From Deltaproteobacteria bacterium GWB2_55_19 (GTDB taxonomy: Bacteria; Desulfobacterota; GWC2-55-46), in the NCBI GenBank assembly GCA_001797465.1, contig MGPQ01000019.1, positions 1 through 64,000 of the forward strand: DNA of 64,000 nt, given 5' to 3'. The translations under genes and the position numbers were made by a program. Positions 15,581 through 24,974 of this stretch are shown here, piece after piece; the stretch's first letter is position 1, and each line of letters opens with the position of its first letter. The notes under the pieces were generated by a model. It was given only the letters and a program-made list of their open reading frames with translations. It ran no database searches and was not told the DNA's origin.

Positions 15581-16816
15581 TTAATTCCTTTCCTTTAACA
15601 GCCTTATCCTCTCAGCCACAGGCGGGTGCGAGTAGTTGAAAAAGACGTAGAGCGGGTGCGGGCATGGGTTGGACAGGTTGTCCTCCGTGAGCTTTACAAG
15701 CGCGCTTGTCATGGCCTCGGCGCCTTCGAGCCTGGCCGCGTATGAGTCGGCCTCCCTCTCGTGCCTCCTCGATACCGCGTTCATGACAGGCGTTACAAAG
15801 AAACCGGCTATCGACCAGAGCATCCCGAGACAGACGAGCTTCGCGAAAAAGCCAGGGTCTTTGAGCCCGAAGAGGCCTCCGAGGAGGTCCCCCTCCATCA
15901 GCCTGAAAGAGACATAAAAGGCCGCAAGCGCCCCGGCCTCCATAAGGGCCATGTGCTTTAAAAGGTGGCGCCCCCTCCAATGACCCATCTCGTGCGCGAG
16001 CACGGCGCACGCCTCGGCTGGGGTGAGGTTCTTAAGGAGCGTGTCAAAGAGGACTATCCTTTTGACGGACCCGAGCCCGGTAAAATACGCGTTCGTGTGC
16101 CTCGTCCTCCTTGAGGCGTCTATCCTCTGTATCGCCTTTATCCTTATGCCCGCCCTTGCGGCAAGGGTCTCAATCTTCTCTCTCAGGCGTTCGTCATCGA
16201 CGGGCTCGAACCTGTTGAAGAGCGGCTCGATGACATAGGGGGAGAGATAGACCATGAAGACGGAGAAGGCGAGGAAGAAGGCCCAGCCGAGGAGCCACCA
16301 GAGGCCGGGTGAGGCCTCCACCATGAAGAGGCCTCCAGCGGCCACGATTGAAAAAAGCGTCGCGGACAGGACGAGGGACTTTACAAAGTCAGTAAACCAC
16401 AGCCCAGGGGTCATGGCGCTGAAGCCGTGCCGCTTCTCAATGCCGAAGGTCCTGTAAAGGGAGAAAGGGGTGGATATGGCCTCGCTTGCAAAAGAAAGAA
16501 TAAGGAAGAAGACTATGCCCGAGGGTATGAAGCCGAGGCCGAGGGAGGCTACCCATTTGTCGTAATATTCCAGAAAGCCGAAGACAAAGGCCAGGGAGAC
16601 AAAGGCGGTGATAATGGAAGAAAGAATTGCGAAGCGCGTGTTCTCGGAGAGGTACGCCCGCGACCTCTCCAGAAGCCCGGCGCTCATGCGTCCATCGAGC
16701 GCGTCTCCGGCGCATTTTTTGAGGCTACGGAGGTTCAACACGGAGAGCCACCAGCCGAAGGCGGCCTTCAGCATATAGAGCATTGCTATGGCGAGCGGGC
16801 CTTGTCCCATGGCCAC
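15581..16816 (-). CDS. M48-family (Ste24-like) membrane metallopeptidase
   Basis: 411 aa integral-membrane protease. The zinc site is HEMGHW in ACAVLAHEMGHWRGRH (about residue 275), with the second ligand region ReREADSYAARLEG (about 365). Hydrophobic helices precede and follow, and NAYFTGLGSVKRIVLFDTLL is the family strand next to the active site; TFGIEKRHGFS is typical of CAAX-protease-1/Ste24 homologues. Such proteins degrade or process membrane proteins in quality control. Start is GTG at 16816 (in-frame ATG two codons later); SD weak. Codes opposite to the preceding genes and ends beside the repeat block. Confidence 0.92.
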   Translation of the reverse strand: MAMGQGPLAIAMLYMLKAAFGWWLSVLNLRSLKKCAGDALDGRMSAGLLERSRAYLSENTRFAILSSIITAFVSLAFVFGFLEYYDKWVASLGLGFIPSGIVFFLILSFASEAISTPFSLYRTFGIEKRHGFSAMTPGLWFTDFVKSLVLSATLFSIVAAGGLFMVEASPGLWWLLGWAFFLAFSVFMVYLSPYVIEPLFNRFEPVDDERLREKIETLAARAGIRIKAIQRIDASRRTRHTNAYFTGLGSVKRIVLFDTLLKNLTPAEACAVLAHEMGHWRGRHLLKHMALMEAGALAAFYVSFRLMEGDLLGGLFGLKDPGFFAKLVCLGMLWSIAGFFVTPVMNAVSRRHEREADSYAARLEGAEAMTSALVKLTEDNLSNPCPHPLYVFFNYSHPPVAERIRLLKERN

Positions 16817-16862
16817 TGATTCTATCAGGTAAATAAGGAATAGGGAATGGCGGAAGTCCCGG

Positions 16863-18656
16863 CTACCATTCCATTTTGAAAAACACCTCGACCACCTTCG
16901 GGTCGAGCTCTTTACCGGAGAGCGACTTCAAGTGGACCCTGATCCTCTCGTCGTCCCAGGCCTTCCTGTAAGGGCGGTCCGAGTGGAGCGCGTCCCATAT
17001 GTCGACAAGGGTGAATATCCTCGCCGAAAGAGGGATATCGGCGCCTTTAAGCCCCCTAGGATAGCCGGAGCCGTCCCACTTCTCATGGTGGCAGTAGGGT
17101 ATGTCGAGGGCCGGTCTCAGGTAGTCTATGTTGTGGAGGAGGCCATAGGCGTAGGCCGGGTGTTTTTTCATTATCTCCATCTCTTCCGGGTCGAGCGGCC
17201 CTGGCTTAAGGAGTATGGCGTCGGGTATCCCCATCTTGCCGATGTCGTGGAGCAGGGCCCCCCGCCTTATGTGGACGATCTCTGCGTCAGGCAAACCCAT
17301 CGCCCGGGCTATCCTGGCCGTCATCCCAGTAACCCTCTGGGAATGCCCTTCGGTCTCCTTGTCTCGCAGGTCGAGTGCGCTGGACCACCCCTCGATCGTC
17401 GTCTCATACGCCATCGACAGCTCCATGTTGGCCTTGTAGAGGTCGTTGAAAAGGGCGGCGTTGTCTATGGCTATCGCGGCCTGGAGGGCGAGTGCCTCCA
17501 TGAAGTCGTAGTAATCCGGGGGAGGCGTGCGCTCGGACCTCGAAAAGACCTCGAGCACCCCCTTGAGGGCGCCTTTTGAGACGAGCGGGATCGCGCAATA
17601 GGAGACAAAACCCTCGTCTTTGAAAAGCGGCGCGTTTGCGAAGCCATCGCCGGAGGCCCTTAAGTCCCGTATGCAGAGGAGCTTGCCGTCAAACGCCGCC
17701 CTGCCCGCGTGACCCTCGCCTACCTTCAGCCTCGTCTCCCTGAGCGCGTTGGTGCGAAACCCCTTGCCGGCGTGGAACTCAAGCCGTGTAGTGTCCTTGT
17801 TAAAGAGGAGGATGTCCGCCGCGTCCGCCTTAAGGGTCGCGGCCATCTGGTCGAGTATGACGTTCAGGGTGAGGCGCAAGTCCATCGAGGCGGTTATGGC
17901 CGTGTCGATGTTCCGGAGGGCTGTCAACCTTTCAAGCTGGTCATTTATCTGCGCCTCGGTCTTCTTCCTCTCCGTTATGTCGCGGAGTATAGCCGTCACG
18001 AATACGTTGTCCCCGACCGAGTACGACGATAAGGAGAGCTCTACGGGAAAGAGGGTCCCGTCCTTTCTGAGACCTTCAACTTCGCGGAGCCCGCCGGACT
18101 TCATCGCGCCGGTCGCCATGAATTCGGCGAAGCCCTTGAGGTGCGCCTCCCTGTACATCTCGGGGACTATCATGACGATGTCCCTGCCGATGGCCTCCTC
18201 CCGCGAGTACCCGAAAGACGTCTCGGCGACCCTGTTCCAGAAGATGATCCTCCTCGTCGAATCGGCCACGATGATCATGTCGTTCGAGGTCTCAAGGAGG
18301 ACTTTGTACTGCGCGTAAGTGGATTTAAGCTCTCTGACCTTCTCCTCTATCTTCCCCTCAAGCGAGCGGGCGTATTCGTTTATCTTCGCGTTCGCCTCCT
18401 CGAGCTTCAATCCTGCCTCGTGCCTTAGGGCGACCTCCTTTGAAAGGGGGCGGTAGACCCAGGCGTATATGGTCGGGATGAGGATCAAGGAGAGGAGGGA
18501 GGTGTCTATGGCCGCGCTTATAAGCCCTCCGGGGACCTGGAGATACCAGAGGAAGAGCATTATGAGCGCTTCCGTCAGGATCACGAGGACGGCTATTTTT
18601 GCCGCGTAGCCGAATGCGGAAAAGGCGCGCGAGGGCGATTCTTCTTTTTCGTCCAT
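16863..18656 (-). CDS. Membrane PAS-GAF-HD-GYP cyclic-di-GMP phosphodiesterase
   Basis: 597 aa. Two N-terminal TM helices (about 13-60), a coiled coil, PAS (about 110-215: DMIIVADSTRRIIFWN, then ILRDITERKKTEAQ), GAF (about 230-380: ALRNIDTAITASMDL to AIAIDNAALF) and a C-terminal HD-GYP domain (about 410-597). The HD-GYP catalytic residues are present: GHSQRVTGMT, LLHDIGKMGIPD, HHEKWDGSGYPRGLKG and DIWDALHSDRPYRKAW. It should hydrolyse c-di-GMP (or cGAMP) in response to a signal read by PAS/GAF. SD GGAGG stands 8 nt before ATG. It probably counterbalances diguanylate cyclases elsewhere. Confidence 0.94.
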   Translation of the reverse strand: MDEKEESPSRAFSAFGYAAKIAVLVILTEALIMLFLWYLQVPGGLISAAIDTSLLSLILIPTIYAWVYRPLSKEVALRHEAGLKLEEANAKINEYARSLEGKIEEKVRELKSTYAQYKVLLETSNDMIIVADSTRRIIFWNRVAETSFGYSREEAIGRDIVMIVPEMYREAHLKGFAEFMATGAMKSGGLREVEGLRKDGTLFPVELSLSSYSVGDNVFVTAILRDITERKKTEAQINDQLERLTALRNIDTAITASMDLRLTLNVILDQMAATLKADAADILLFNKDTTRLEFHAGKGFRTNALRETRLKVGEGHAGRAAFDGKLLCIRDLRASGDGFANAPLFKDEGFVSYCAIPLVSKGALKGVLEVFSRSERTPPPDYYDFMEALALQAAIAIDNAALFNDLYKANMELSMAYETTIEGWSSALDLRDKETEGHSQRVTGMTARIARAMGLPDAEIVHIRRGALLHDIGKMGIPDAILLKPGPLDPEEMEIMKKHPAYAYGLLHNIDYLRPALDIPYCHHEKWDGSGYPRGLKGADIPLSARIFTLVDIWDALHSDRPYRKAWDDERIRVHLKSLSGKELDPKVVEVFFKMEW

Positions 18657-18693
18657 CCAGGGCCTCCAAAGAGTTTTTTATGACCCGAGAAAC

Positions 18694-21081
18694 TTATATC
18701 CCTGCCGAGTTTTTCCTGATGAGCGTAAGGCGCGCCTTACTGAAGAGTTCCGAGGGGTCTTCACCGGAGAGACGCATGTATTCGCCGTAGCTCCTCAAGA
18801 CCTTCTTGGCGTAGTTGCGCGTCTCTCGGTAGGGTATCGACTCTATGAACTCGTCATACTCTGATGGAGAGGAGCGCGCCCACCTGGAGACCGCCTCCGG
18901 GCCCGCGTTGTATCCGGCTATGGCGAGTACGACGTCGTTATCGAACCTCGCGAGGAGCGAGGAGAGGTACCTTGAGCCGAGCTCGATGTTGACGGACGGG
19001 TCGAAGAGGTCAGCGGGGGTGAAACCATCGTTACCGGCTTGACGGGATAAGCCCCTCGCGGTCTCAGGCATGAGTTGCATGAGACCGAGCGCCCCCGCGG
19101 GAGACGTCGCGCGCGGGTTGAAGTGGCTCTCCTCCCTTATGACAGCCGCGACGAGAAATGGGTCGGCGGCATAAGGCGCGCGCTCCTTTATAAGCAGAAC
19201 GAGTTTCAGCGGATAAGAGTACGCGCCGAGGGAGGCGTCGTCCTTAAGCGCGCCTGACAGGAACCTCTTGTAGAGCCTGTGCGACCGGAAAAGGTCGCCC
19301 GCCTCGTGGAAAAGGGAGGCGAGCGTCCTTAACGCCAATGCGTCCCCCGAGAACCTCCTTGCAAGCAGGTCTATCTCGGCAGAGGCGCTCTCCGAGAGGC
19401 CGAGCGTCATGAGCTCGCGCGCCGCGAGGAAGTGCTGGTCCCTCTGTAATTGGCCCTCCTCGGGCAGGATCTCTCCGGTAGCCGGGTTCTCAAACCCCTC
19501 GCCCTCCGTATCCTGAATGGGTTCGTCGATGGTTTCGAGAGAGACGCCAAACAAGGCGGAAGTCAATCCCCCGGCCTCCACGCGTAAGCGTCCCATGTCG
19601 GCCCTGCCCTTGAGGTCAGCGCCCCTCTTTGTCGAGAGCTGGCAGTAGTACCCGTCAATATCCTTCGCGCATGTTTCCAGGTAGGCCTCTGCCGCCGCAT
19701 CGGTCAGTCCGGCCTTTTCAAGGGAGCGCGCCTTCCAGTAGAGCGCCTTGGCGAGGTCCCTTCCGCTTGAGCCCCTCGCGTACCTTTGAAGCGAGGCTGA
19801 CGCGCCTTCGTAGTCGCCTTCGCGGTAATCAAGCCATCCGAGCGCCCAGAGGGCTTCGCGCGCCCCTTCGGTCCCTTCCAGGAGAGAGGCCTTTTTATAA
19901 TATGCGACGGCCCTGCCGATATCCCCTTTGCCTTCGTGATAAGTCCCGATATGGAAAATGGCGGATGCGCGCTCGGCAGACGCCGGTCCCTTCTCGGAGA
20001 GCCTCTCTTCAGCGTCAAGCAGGCCTTCAAGATCCCCTTGCCTTAAGGATACGAGGGAGAGGAGAGAGAGCGCTTCGCGCGCCTTATCGGTCTTCCGCCC
20101 CTTAAGGTACTCCTTGAGCGTTGATTCTGCGAGGCTGTAACTTTTAAGCCTCACTTGAGCGTACGCGGTCTTCATGACAGCCCTGTCGTAGTAGCCGTTT
20201 CCGGGGCTTTTGAGCCGCGCATATTCGGTAACCGCCTCCTTGTAGCGCGCCCCGTCAAAGAGCGAGCCGGCGCGGGCGAATATATCCTCATCCGTGGGAT
20301 CGGGGATATCCGCGCCGGAATCCATCATATCCGCGAGCAGGGCCGAGGCAGGGGCTGACGCCTTTGAGAGCGGGTGCCTGTACCTGACCCTTGTGAGCAT
20401 CGGCAGGGCAGAGGGGACATTGCCGAGTCCGATATGGGCGCGCGCGGAACCGAGTATCGCTTCCGGCAGAAGGGTACTCCCGGGGTAGGCTTCCATGAAC
20501 TCAGAGAAGGCCGTTAACGCCTCAAGGTGCGCCCCTGCCCCCAGAAGCGCTGAGGCCTTTCTGAACGATGAGTCTTCCGCGAGGCGCGAGTCCGGGAAGA
20601 GCGTCAAGATGGAATCGAAGACAGTAGCCGCCTCCGCGAACTCGCTACGCTCGGCGAGGGCTCGGCCCCGGTAATATACGATATAGTCGTCGATGTCCGG
20701 TACGCCGGAAGCGGCCTCAAAGTAAGGGAGCGCGTCGCCTCCCGTCTCAATCTCGATTATCCCGATGAGGAAAGACGCCCTGCTTGCCCAGACAGAGCCG
20801 GGATGTCTTGTGGCGATATCCTTAAGCCCGCGAACGGCTTCTTCGGTCTTGCCGCTATGCCTTAAGCCGAGGGCTACTGCAAAGGCCTCGGTCCCGCTTT
20901 GGGCACTCCTCTGTCCTGCCCCCTGTCCTGTTGCAGGCAGGGCTGGTTCAACGAGCGAGACCTTTGATTCCTCGGCTGTGGCAACTGGAGAAATATCTCT
21001 GCGGATGGTGCAGGAAGAGGCGACGAGGAGCGCGCCGAAGAGGCATAGAGACCGGCGAAGGGCCCATTTATCTTCTGTCAT
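18694..21081 (-). CDS. TPR-rich soluble lytic murein transglycosylase lipoprotein
   Basis: 795 aa from the ATG at 21081, chosen because GGAGGG precedes it and the chain then begins with a lipoprotein signal (LVASSC, Cys around 24); an upstream ATG at 21132 would add 17 residues. The middle 550 residues are TPR-like helical repeats (e.g. YFEAASGVPDIDDYIVYYRG, FHIGTYHEGKGDIGRAVAYY). The C-terminal SLT domain carries catalytic Glu in VIREESHFNPRATS and the family blocks ALGLMQLMPETA, NIELGSRYL and AIAGYNAGPEAVSRW. It cleaves peptidoglycan glycan strands (1,6-anhydroMurNAc products). Longer than E. coli Slt70 (about 645 aa) because of extra repeats. Confidence 0.93.
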   Translation of the reverse strand: MTEDKWALRRSLCLFGALLVASSCTIRRDISPVATAEESKVSLVEPALPATGQGAGQRSAQSGTEAFAVALGLRHSGKTEEAVRGLKDIATRHPGSVWASRASFLIGIIEIETGGDALPYFEAASGVPDIDDYIVYYRGRALAERSEFAEAATVFDSILTLFPDSRLAEDSSFRKASALLGAGAHLEALTAFSEFMEAYPGSTLLPEAILGSARAHIGLGNVPSALPMLTRVRYRHPLSKASAPASALLADMMDSGADIPDPTDEDIFARAGSLFDGARYKEAVTEYARLKSPGNGYYDRAVMKTAYAQVRLKSYSLAESTLKEYLKGRKTDKAREALSLLSLVSLRQGDLEGLLDAEERLSEKGPASAERASAIFHIGTYHEGKGDIGRAVAYYKKASLLEGTEGAREALWALGWLDYREGDYEGASASLQRYARGSSGRDLAKALYWKARSLEKAGLTDAAAEAYLETCAKDIDGYYCQLSTKRGADLKGRADMGRLRVEAGGLTSALFGVSLETIDEPIQDTEGEGFENPATGEILPEEGQLQRDQHFLAARELMTLGLSESASAEIDLLARRFSGDALALRTLASLFHEAGDLFRSHRLYKRFLSGALKDDASLGAYSYPLKLVLLIKERAPYAADPFLVAAVIREESHFNPRATSPAGALGLMQLMPETARGLSRQAGNDGFTPADLFDPSVNIELGSRYLSSLLARFDNDVVLAIAGYNAGPEAVSRWARSSPSEYDEFIESIPYRETRNYAKKVLRSYGEYMRLSGEDPSELFSKARLTLIRKNSAGI

Positions 21082-21207
21082 CAGGTCCCTCCATTTGAGC
21101 ACGATTATATCAGGCAAGGCGGATAAGTTCAAGGGTTGAGAGGGGCTGAAGGGATGAAAGGCGGCCTTGTAAGCCCTTATAAATGTTCAATAAAATTTTT
21201 AAAGCCC

Positions 21208-21235
21208 TTGATTAAAGACAGCGATGTTGTATAAT
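21208..21235 (+). promoter_or_regulatory. Putative sigma-70 promoter for glucan phosphorylase
   Basis: TTGATT (21208-21213), 16 bp, TATAAT (21230-21235); leader of about 40 nt to the ATG at 21283. Confidence 0.7.
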
Positions 21236-21282
21236 CTCGCCTTGACCCCCGGTCTTTGGGGGATAAGAGATGAGGGGAGCCT

Positions 21283-23004
21283 ATGAAATTCATTCTTTCG
21301 CAGGACCTGCTTTCAGAACCGCAGATAGCCTATCTATCGATGGAGATAGGTTTCAGGAACGATATACCGACATATAGCGGCGGCCTCGGGGTGCTCGCCG
21401 GTGATACAATAAAGTCAGCGGCAGACCTTAACCTCCCGGTTGTAGCGGTGACGCTCCTACACAGGAAGGGCTACTTCAGGCAGGAGCTCGACGCCAATGG
21501 CTCTCAGAAAGAGCACCCTGAGAAGTGGAGCCCAGAGGAGCATATGACGTTACTCCCCAATAGGGTCCGCCTCTCCATTGAAGGGAGGGAGGTCTCGGTC
21601 CAGGCATGGGTCTATAATATATCAAACGTCGTCACGAACTGGACCGTGCCGATAATATTGCTCGATACCGACCTGCCGGAAAACGAGCCAGAGGACCGCT
21701 CGATAACCGACCACCTCTACGGCGGGGACGACCGTTACAGGCTCAAGCAGGAGGTCGTTCTTGGAATAGGCGGCGTCATGATGCTCCGCGCCATCGGGAT
21801 CCGCATAAAGAAGTACCACATGAACGAGGGGCACGCGGCGCTCCTTACGCTTGAGCTCCTCCAGAGGTACAAGCGCGACATAGAGTCGGTCTGGGATGAA
21901 AGGCAGGTCTGGGATGTGGAACGGGTCAAGGACCTCTGCGTCTTCACGACCCACACGCCCGTCGAGGCCGGCCACGACAAGTTCTCATACGACCTCGTTA
22001 AGGATGTAACGGGGGAGCTCATCCCCTTTGACGTCCTACGCGAGCTCGCCGGCAAGGACAAGCTCAACATGACGCTCCTCGCCATGAATCTGAGCAAGTA
22101 TATAAACGGGGTCGCCAAGAAGCACGGCGAGGTCTCTAATATGCTCTTCCCCGGATACAAGATACAGGCGATAACCAACGGCGTCCACTCTTTCACGTGG
22201 ACGTGCGATTCCTTCGCGAGGTTATACGACAAGTACCTCCCCGGGTGGGCGAACGAGCCGGAGTTATTCGTAAGGATTGGCAAGGTCCCGGACGAGGAGA
22301 TATGGGCCGCTCACATGGAGGCGAAGAAGAAGCTCATCGACTATGTCAATGAGATCACGAACGCCGGGATGGACTACGATACCTTCACTATCGGGTTTGC
22401 CAGACGCGCTACGGCCTACAAGAGGGCGTCCCTCTTATTTTCGGATACCGAGCGGCTCCGTAAGATAGGCAAGGGGAAGCTCCAGCTCATATACGCCGGA
22501 AAGGCCCATCCGCGCGACTACGACGGGAAGAAGAACATCGAGGAGATATTCAAGAAGGCGCGCGAACTCAACCCGGACATAAAGATAGTCTATCTCCAGA
22601 ACTATAACATGGAGCTCGCGCTAAAGATGGTCTCGGGCGTGGACGTCTGGCTGAACACGCCGATGCGCCCCCGCGAGGCCTCTGGCACGAGCGGGATGAA
22701 GGCCGCGCATAACGGCGTCATAAACTTCAGCGTCCTCGACGGCTGGTGGATAGAGGGGCACATCGAGGGGTATACCGGCTGGGCCATAGGGCCGAAGCCG
22801 ACGGAGGCCACACTCGTTCAATCCACCGACGAGCTCGACGCCGACGACCTGTATCAGAAGCTCGAGCACGAGGTGATGGCGACCTTCTACGGCAACAGGC
22901 TCGTCTGGGTAAGGATGATGCAGAACGCCATCGGCAAGAACGCCAACTACTTCAACTCCCACAGGATGATGAGGCGGTACGTGACTGAGGCGTATATAAG
23001 GTAG
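21283..23004 (+). CDS. glgP: Alpha-glucan phosphorylase
   Basis: Cytosolic PLP enzyme that releases glucose-1-phosphate from glycogen or maltodextrin; 573 aa, the short bacterial/archaeal type (about 550-700 aa), lacking the extra N-terminal domain of longer homologues. Blocks: IAYLSMEIGFRNDIPTYSGG at the N terminus, YHMNEGHAALLTLE, FTTHTPVEAGHDKF, TNGVHSFTW, FARRATAYKRASLL, and the PLP-lysine region REASGTSGMKAAHNGV, then DGWWIEG. SD GAGGGGAG. It is monocistronic between divergent neighbours. No glycogen synthase or branching enzyme is in the window. Confidence 0.95.
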   Translation: MKFILSQDLLSEPQIAYLSMEIGFRNDIPTYSGGLGVLAGDTIKSAADLNLPVVAVTLLHRKGYFRQELDANGSQKEHPEKWSPEEHMTLLPNRVRLSIEGREVSVQAWVYNISNVVTNWTVPIILLDTDLPENEPEDRSITDHLYGGDDRYRLKQEVVLGIGGVMMLRAIGIRIKKYHMNEGHAALLTLELLQRYKRDIESVWDERQVWDVERVKDLCVFTTHTPVEAGHDKFSYDLVKDVTGELIPFDVLRELAGKDKLNMTLLAMNLSKYINGVAKKHGEVSNMLFPGYKIQAITNGVHSFTWTCDSFARLYDKYLPGWANEPELFVRIGKVPDEEIWAAHMEAKKKLIDYVNEITNAGMDYDTFTIGFARRATAYKRASLLFSDTERLRKIGKGKLQLIYAGKAHPRDYDGKKNIEEIFKKARELNPDIKIVYLQNYNMELALKMVSGVDVWLNTPMRPREASGTSGMKAAHNGVINFSVLDGWWIEGHIEGYTGWAIGPKPTEATLVQSTDELDADDLYQKLEHEVMATFYGNRLVWVRMMQNAIGKNANYFNSHRMMRRYVTEAYIR

Positions 23005-23062
23005 GGGGCGTTTGTTTAATAGGCGGCCGTTGTGTTTTCTTACAAGTCTCCTCTCCCCTGGC

Positions 23063-23225
23063 GGCAAAGCCGTGGCAATCGGCTGTGCTGAGGAAAGCTT
23101 ATGGACTCCGATTTGGGTTTGGCCGCGCGCCAAGCGCCCTCGCCGGGCGGGCAAAGCCGTGGCAATCGGCTGTGCTGAGGAAAGCTTATGGACTCCGATT
23201 TGGGTTTGGCCGCGCGCCAAGCGCC
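23063..23225. repeat. Two 76-bp identical direct repeats, 87-bp period
   Basis: The segment starting GGCAAAGCCGTGGCAATCGG occurs at 23063-23138 and 23150-23225 without a visible mismatch, separated by 11 bp. Each copy ends with a GGCCGCGCGCC palindrome-like tail. It lies between the phosphorylase and exchanger genes. It looks non-coding, although the period is a multiple of three and one frame stays open. Perfect identity implies a recent tandem duplication. Confidence 0.9.
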
Positions 23226-23259
23226 TCCCCTCCAGGCAATTGACCATCAGCACCGGTAA

Positions 23260-24342
23260 ATGGGCATACTCGAACTCGTCTCATTCATAGCCGGTCTTGC
23301 CCTCCTCGTAGCCGGCGCCGAGCTCCTCGTCCGCGGGGCTTCGCGCCTGGCGGCGATAGCCGGTATTTCCCCGCTCGTCATAGGGCTTACAATCGTCGCC
23401 TTCGGGACGAGCTCGCCTGAGGCCGCCGTCAGCGTCTTCTCAAGCCTTAACGGGCAGGCCGATATCTCGTTAGGCAATGTCGTCGGCTCCAACATCTTCA
23501 ACGTCCTCTTCATACTTGGTCTCTCCGCAACGATAGTCCCCTTGGGCGTCTCGGCCCAACTCATAAAATTCGACGTGCCGGTGATGATCGGCGCGTCCCT
23601 CCTGCTTATGATTTTTGCAGGGGACGGGAACATAAGCCGGATGGAGGGGGTGGTATTCCTCTACGGCATACTCGCGTACACGGCCATACTCATATACAAG
23701 TCCAAAAAAGAGTCCCGGGCCGTAAAGGAGGAGTACGAGAAGGAGTTCGGGTACCGGGACGGCCGTTCTTTTTGGGCATGGGTCAAAAATGGCTTCTTTA
23801 TCGTTATTGGCCTCGTCCTGCTTGTCCTCGGCTCCCGTTTCCTTGTTGACGGGGCGACGATCGCGGCGAGGGCATTGGGCGTAAGCGAGCTCGTGATAGG
23901 CCTTACAATAGTCGCGGCAGGGACGTCTTTGCCGGAACTCGCCACTTCGGTCATCGCAAGCATAAGGGGCGAGCGCGACATCGCCGTAGGCAACATCGTC
24001 GGGTCGAACATATACAACATACTCGCCGTGCTCGGGCTCTCAAGCGTAGCCGTATCCGGCGGGGTTTCGGTATCCAACGCGGTCCTCGGCGTGGACTTAC
24101 CAATAATGACCGCCATAGCGGCCGTCTGCCTCCCGGTTTTCTATACCGGGAGAGAGATCTCGCGCTGGGAGGGGGGGCTTTTTCTCCTCTATTACATCGC
24201 GTATACCGCTTATCTCGTCTTAAGCTCTACAAGGCACGCCTGGCTCGAAGGCTTCGTCTTCGCGATGAACTCCGTAGCGCTCCCTTTGACCGCCATCCTC
24301 ATCGTCATCTCCGTAATCCCACATTTAAAGCGGAGGGCATAA
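23260..24342 (+). CDS. Calcium/sodium (cation) antiporter, YrbG-type
   Basis: 360 aa inner-membrane exchanger of the CaCA superfamily, ten TM helices in two inverted repeats. The alpha motifs are clear in each half: GLTIVAFGTSSPEAAVS with VVGSNIFNVLFILG, and GLTIVAAGTSLPELATS with IVGSNIYNILAVLG; the Glu residues are the ion ligands. The long central cytoplasmic loop (KSKKESRAVKEEYEKEFG) separates the halves. It exports Ca2+ or another cation against Na+ or H+. SD is weak. Confidence 0.93.
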   Translation: MGILELVSFIAGLALLVAGAELLVRGASRLAAIAGISPLVIGLTIVAFGTSSPEAAVSVFSSLNGQADISLGNVVGSNIFNVLFILGLSATIVPLGVSAQLIKFDVPVMIGASLLLMIFAGDGNISRMEGVVFLYGILAYTAILIYKSKKESRAVKEEYEKEFGYRDGRSFWAWVKNGFFIVIGLVLLVLGSRFLVDGATIAARALGVSELVIGLTIVAAGTSLPELATSVIASIRGERDIAVGNIVGSNIYNILAVLGLSSVAVSGGVSVSNAVLGVDLPIMTAIAAVCLPVFYTGREISRWEGGLFLLYYIAYTAYLVLSSTRHAWLEGFVFAMNSVALPLTAILIVISVIPHLKRRA

Positions 24343-24352
24343 GGGCGCTCCC

Positions 24353-24380
24353 TTGACAAAGGCCGTGTTAGCGATAGGCT
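24353..24380 (+). promoter_or_regulatory. Possible promoter for VOC gene
   Basis: TTGACA (24353-24358), 16 bp, TAGGCT (24375-24380): a good -35 but weak -10. Confidence 0.35.
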
Positions 24381-24408
24381 TTGAAGAGAAGATCAAAAGG
24401 AGGCGCTT

Positions 24409-24765
24409 ATGCCAAAGATAGTCCATTTCGAGATACCGGCGGACGATATGAAGAGGGCGCGGGAGTTCTATTCCAAGATTTTCGGGTGGGAGTTCAAGGA
24501 GCTACCGGGGATGAACTACTGGCTCATAACCACGGGAGACGGCGCCTTGGGCGGCGGGCTTATGAAGAGGCAGGACCCGGTCCAGAGGATAACGGATTAC
24601 ATCGATGTAACAGACGTCGATAAATACGCGAAAGAGATAGAGAGGCAGGGCGGCAAGGTCCTCGCGGACAAGACGGCGGTGCCGGGGATGGGCTGGTTTG
24701 CGGTATGCATGGATACCGAGGGGAACCCGTTCGGGCTCTGGAAGTGTGACAAGGACGCTAAGTAG
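24409..24765 (+). CDS. VOC-fold (glyoxalase/bleomycin-resistance-like) protein
   Basis: 118 aa, one beta-alpha-beta-beta-beta pair repeated twice. N-terminal half IVHFEIPADDMKRAREFYSK then FGWEFKEL; C-terminal half YIDVTDVDKYAKEIERQGGK then DTEGNPFGLWK. The spacing is that of the small VOC proteins annotated as glyoxalase family; His at position 6 and Glu near the C terminus could be metal ligands. Substrate is not predictable. Strong SD AGGAGG, own promoter. Confidence 0.88.
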   Translation: MPKIVHFEIPADDMKRAREFYSKIFGWEFKELPGMNYWLITTGDGALGGGLMKRQDPVQRITDYIDVTDVDKYAKEIERQGGKVLADKTAVPGMGWFAVCMDTEGNPFGLWKCDKDAK

Positions 24766-24775
24766 CACAGCGCGC

Positions 24776-24905
24776 AAACTAAAGCATACCTGCGTTGCTC
24801 CTCGGCTCAGGCTCCGGCGTATAAGCAGAGTATGCCTCGCTCCTCGATGCCTTGACTCCTCGCCTTCGTCGTGTCTTGGTCTGCTGTGTTCTGACGCGCT
24901 GTATC
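24776..24905. repeat. CTCCTCG-rich hairpin element
   Basis: GCATAC (24784-24789) and GTATGC (24830-24835) close a hairpin, and CTCCTCG occurs three times (24798, 24841 and 24856 approximately). The outer parts AGCACAGCGCGC and GACGCGCTGT are roughly inverted. It resembles dispersed palindromic intergenic repeats of deltaproteobacteria; only one copy is present here. Confidence 0.5.
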
Positions 24906-24974
24906 AATTGTTTGCGATAGGACGAGCAGGACACAAAAAAAGACAAAGGCTTTTACTTATTCGTCTGCTGTGTT

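Noticed and set aside
23012-23290. Open frame across the 87-bp tandem repeats
   Set aside because: Its repeat-encoded text is identical in both copies, with no SD and no homology expected; non-coding repeat more likely.
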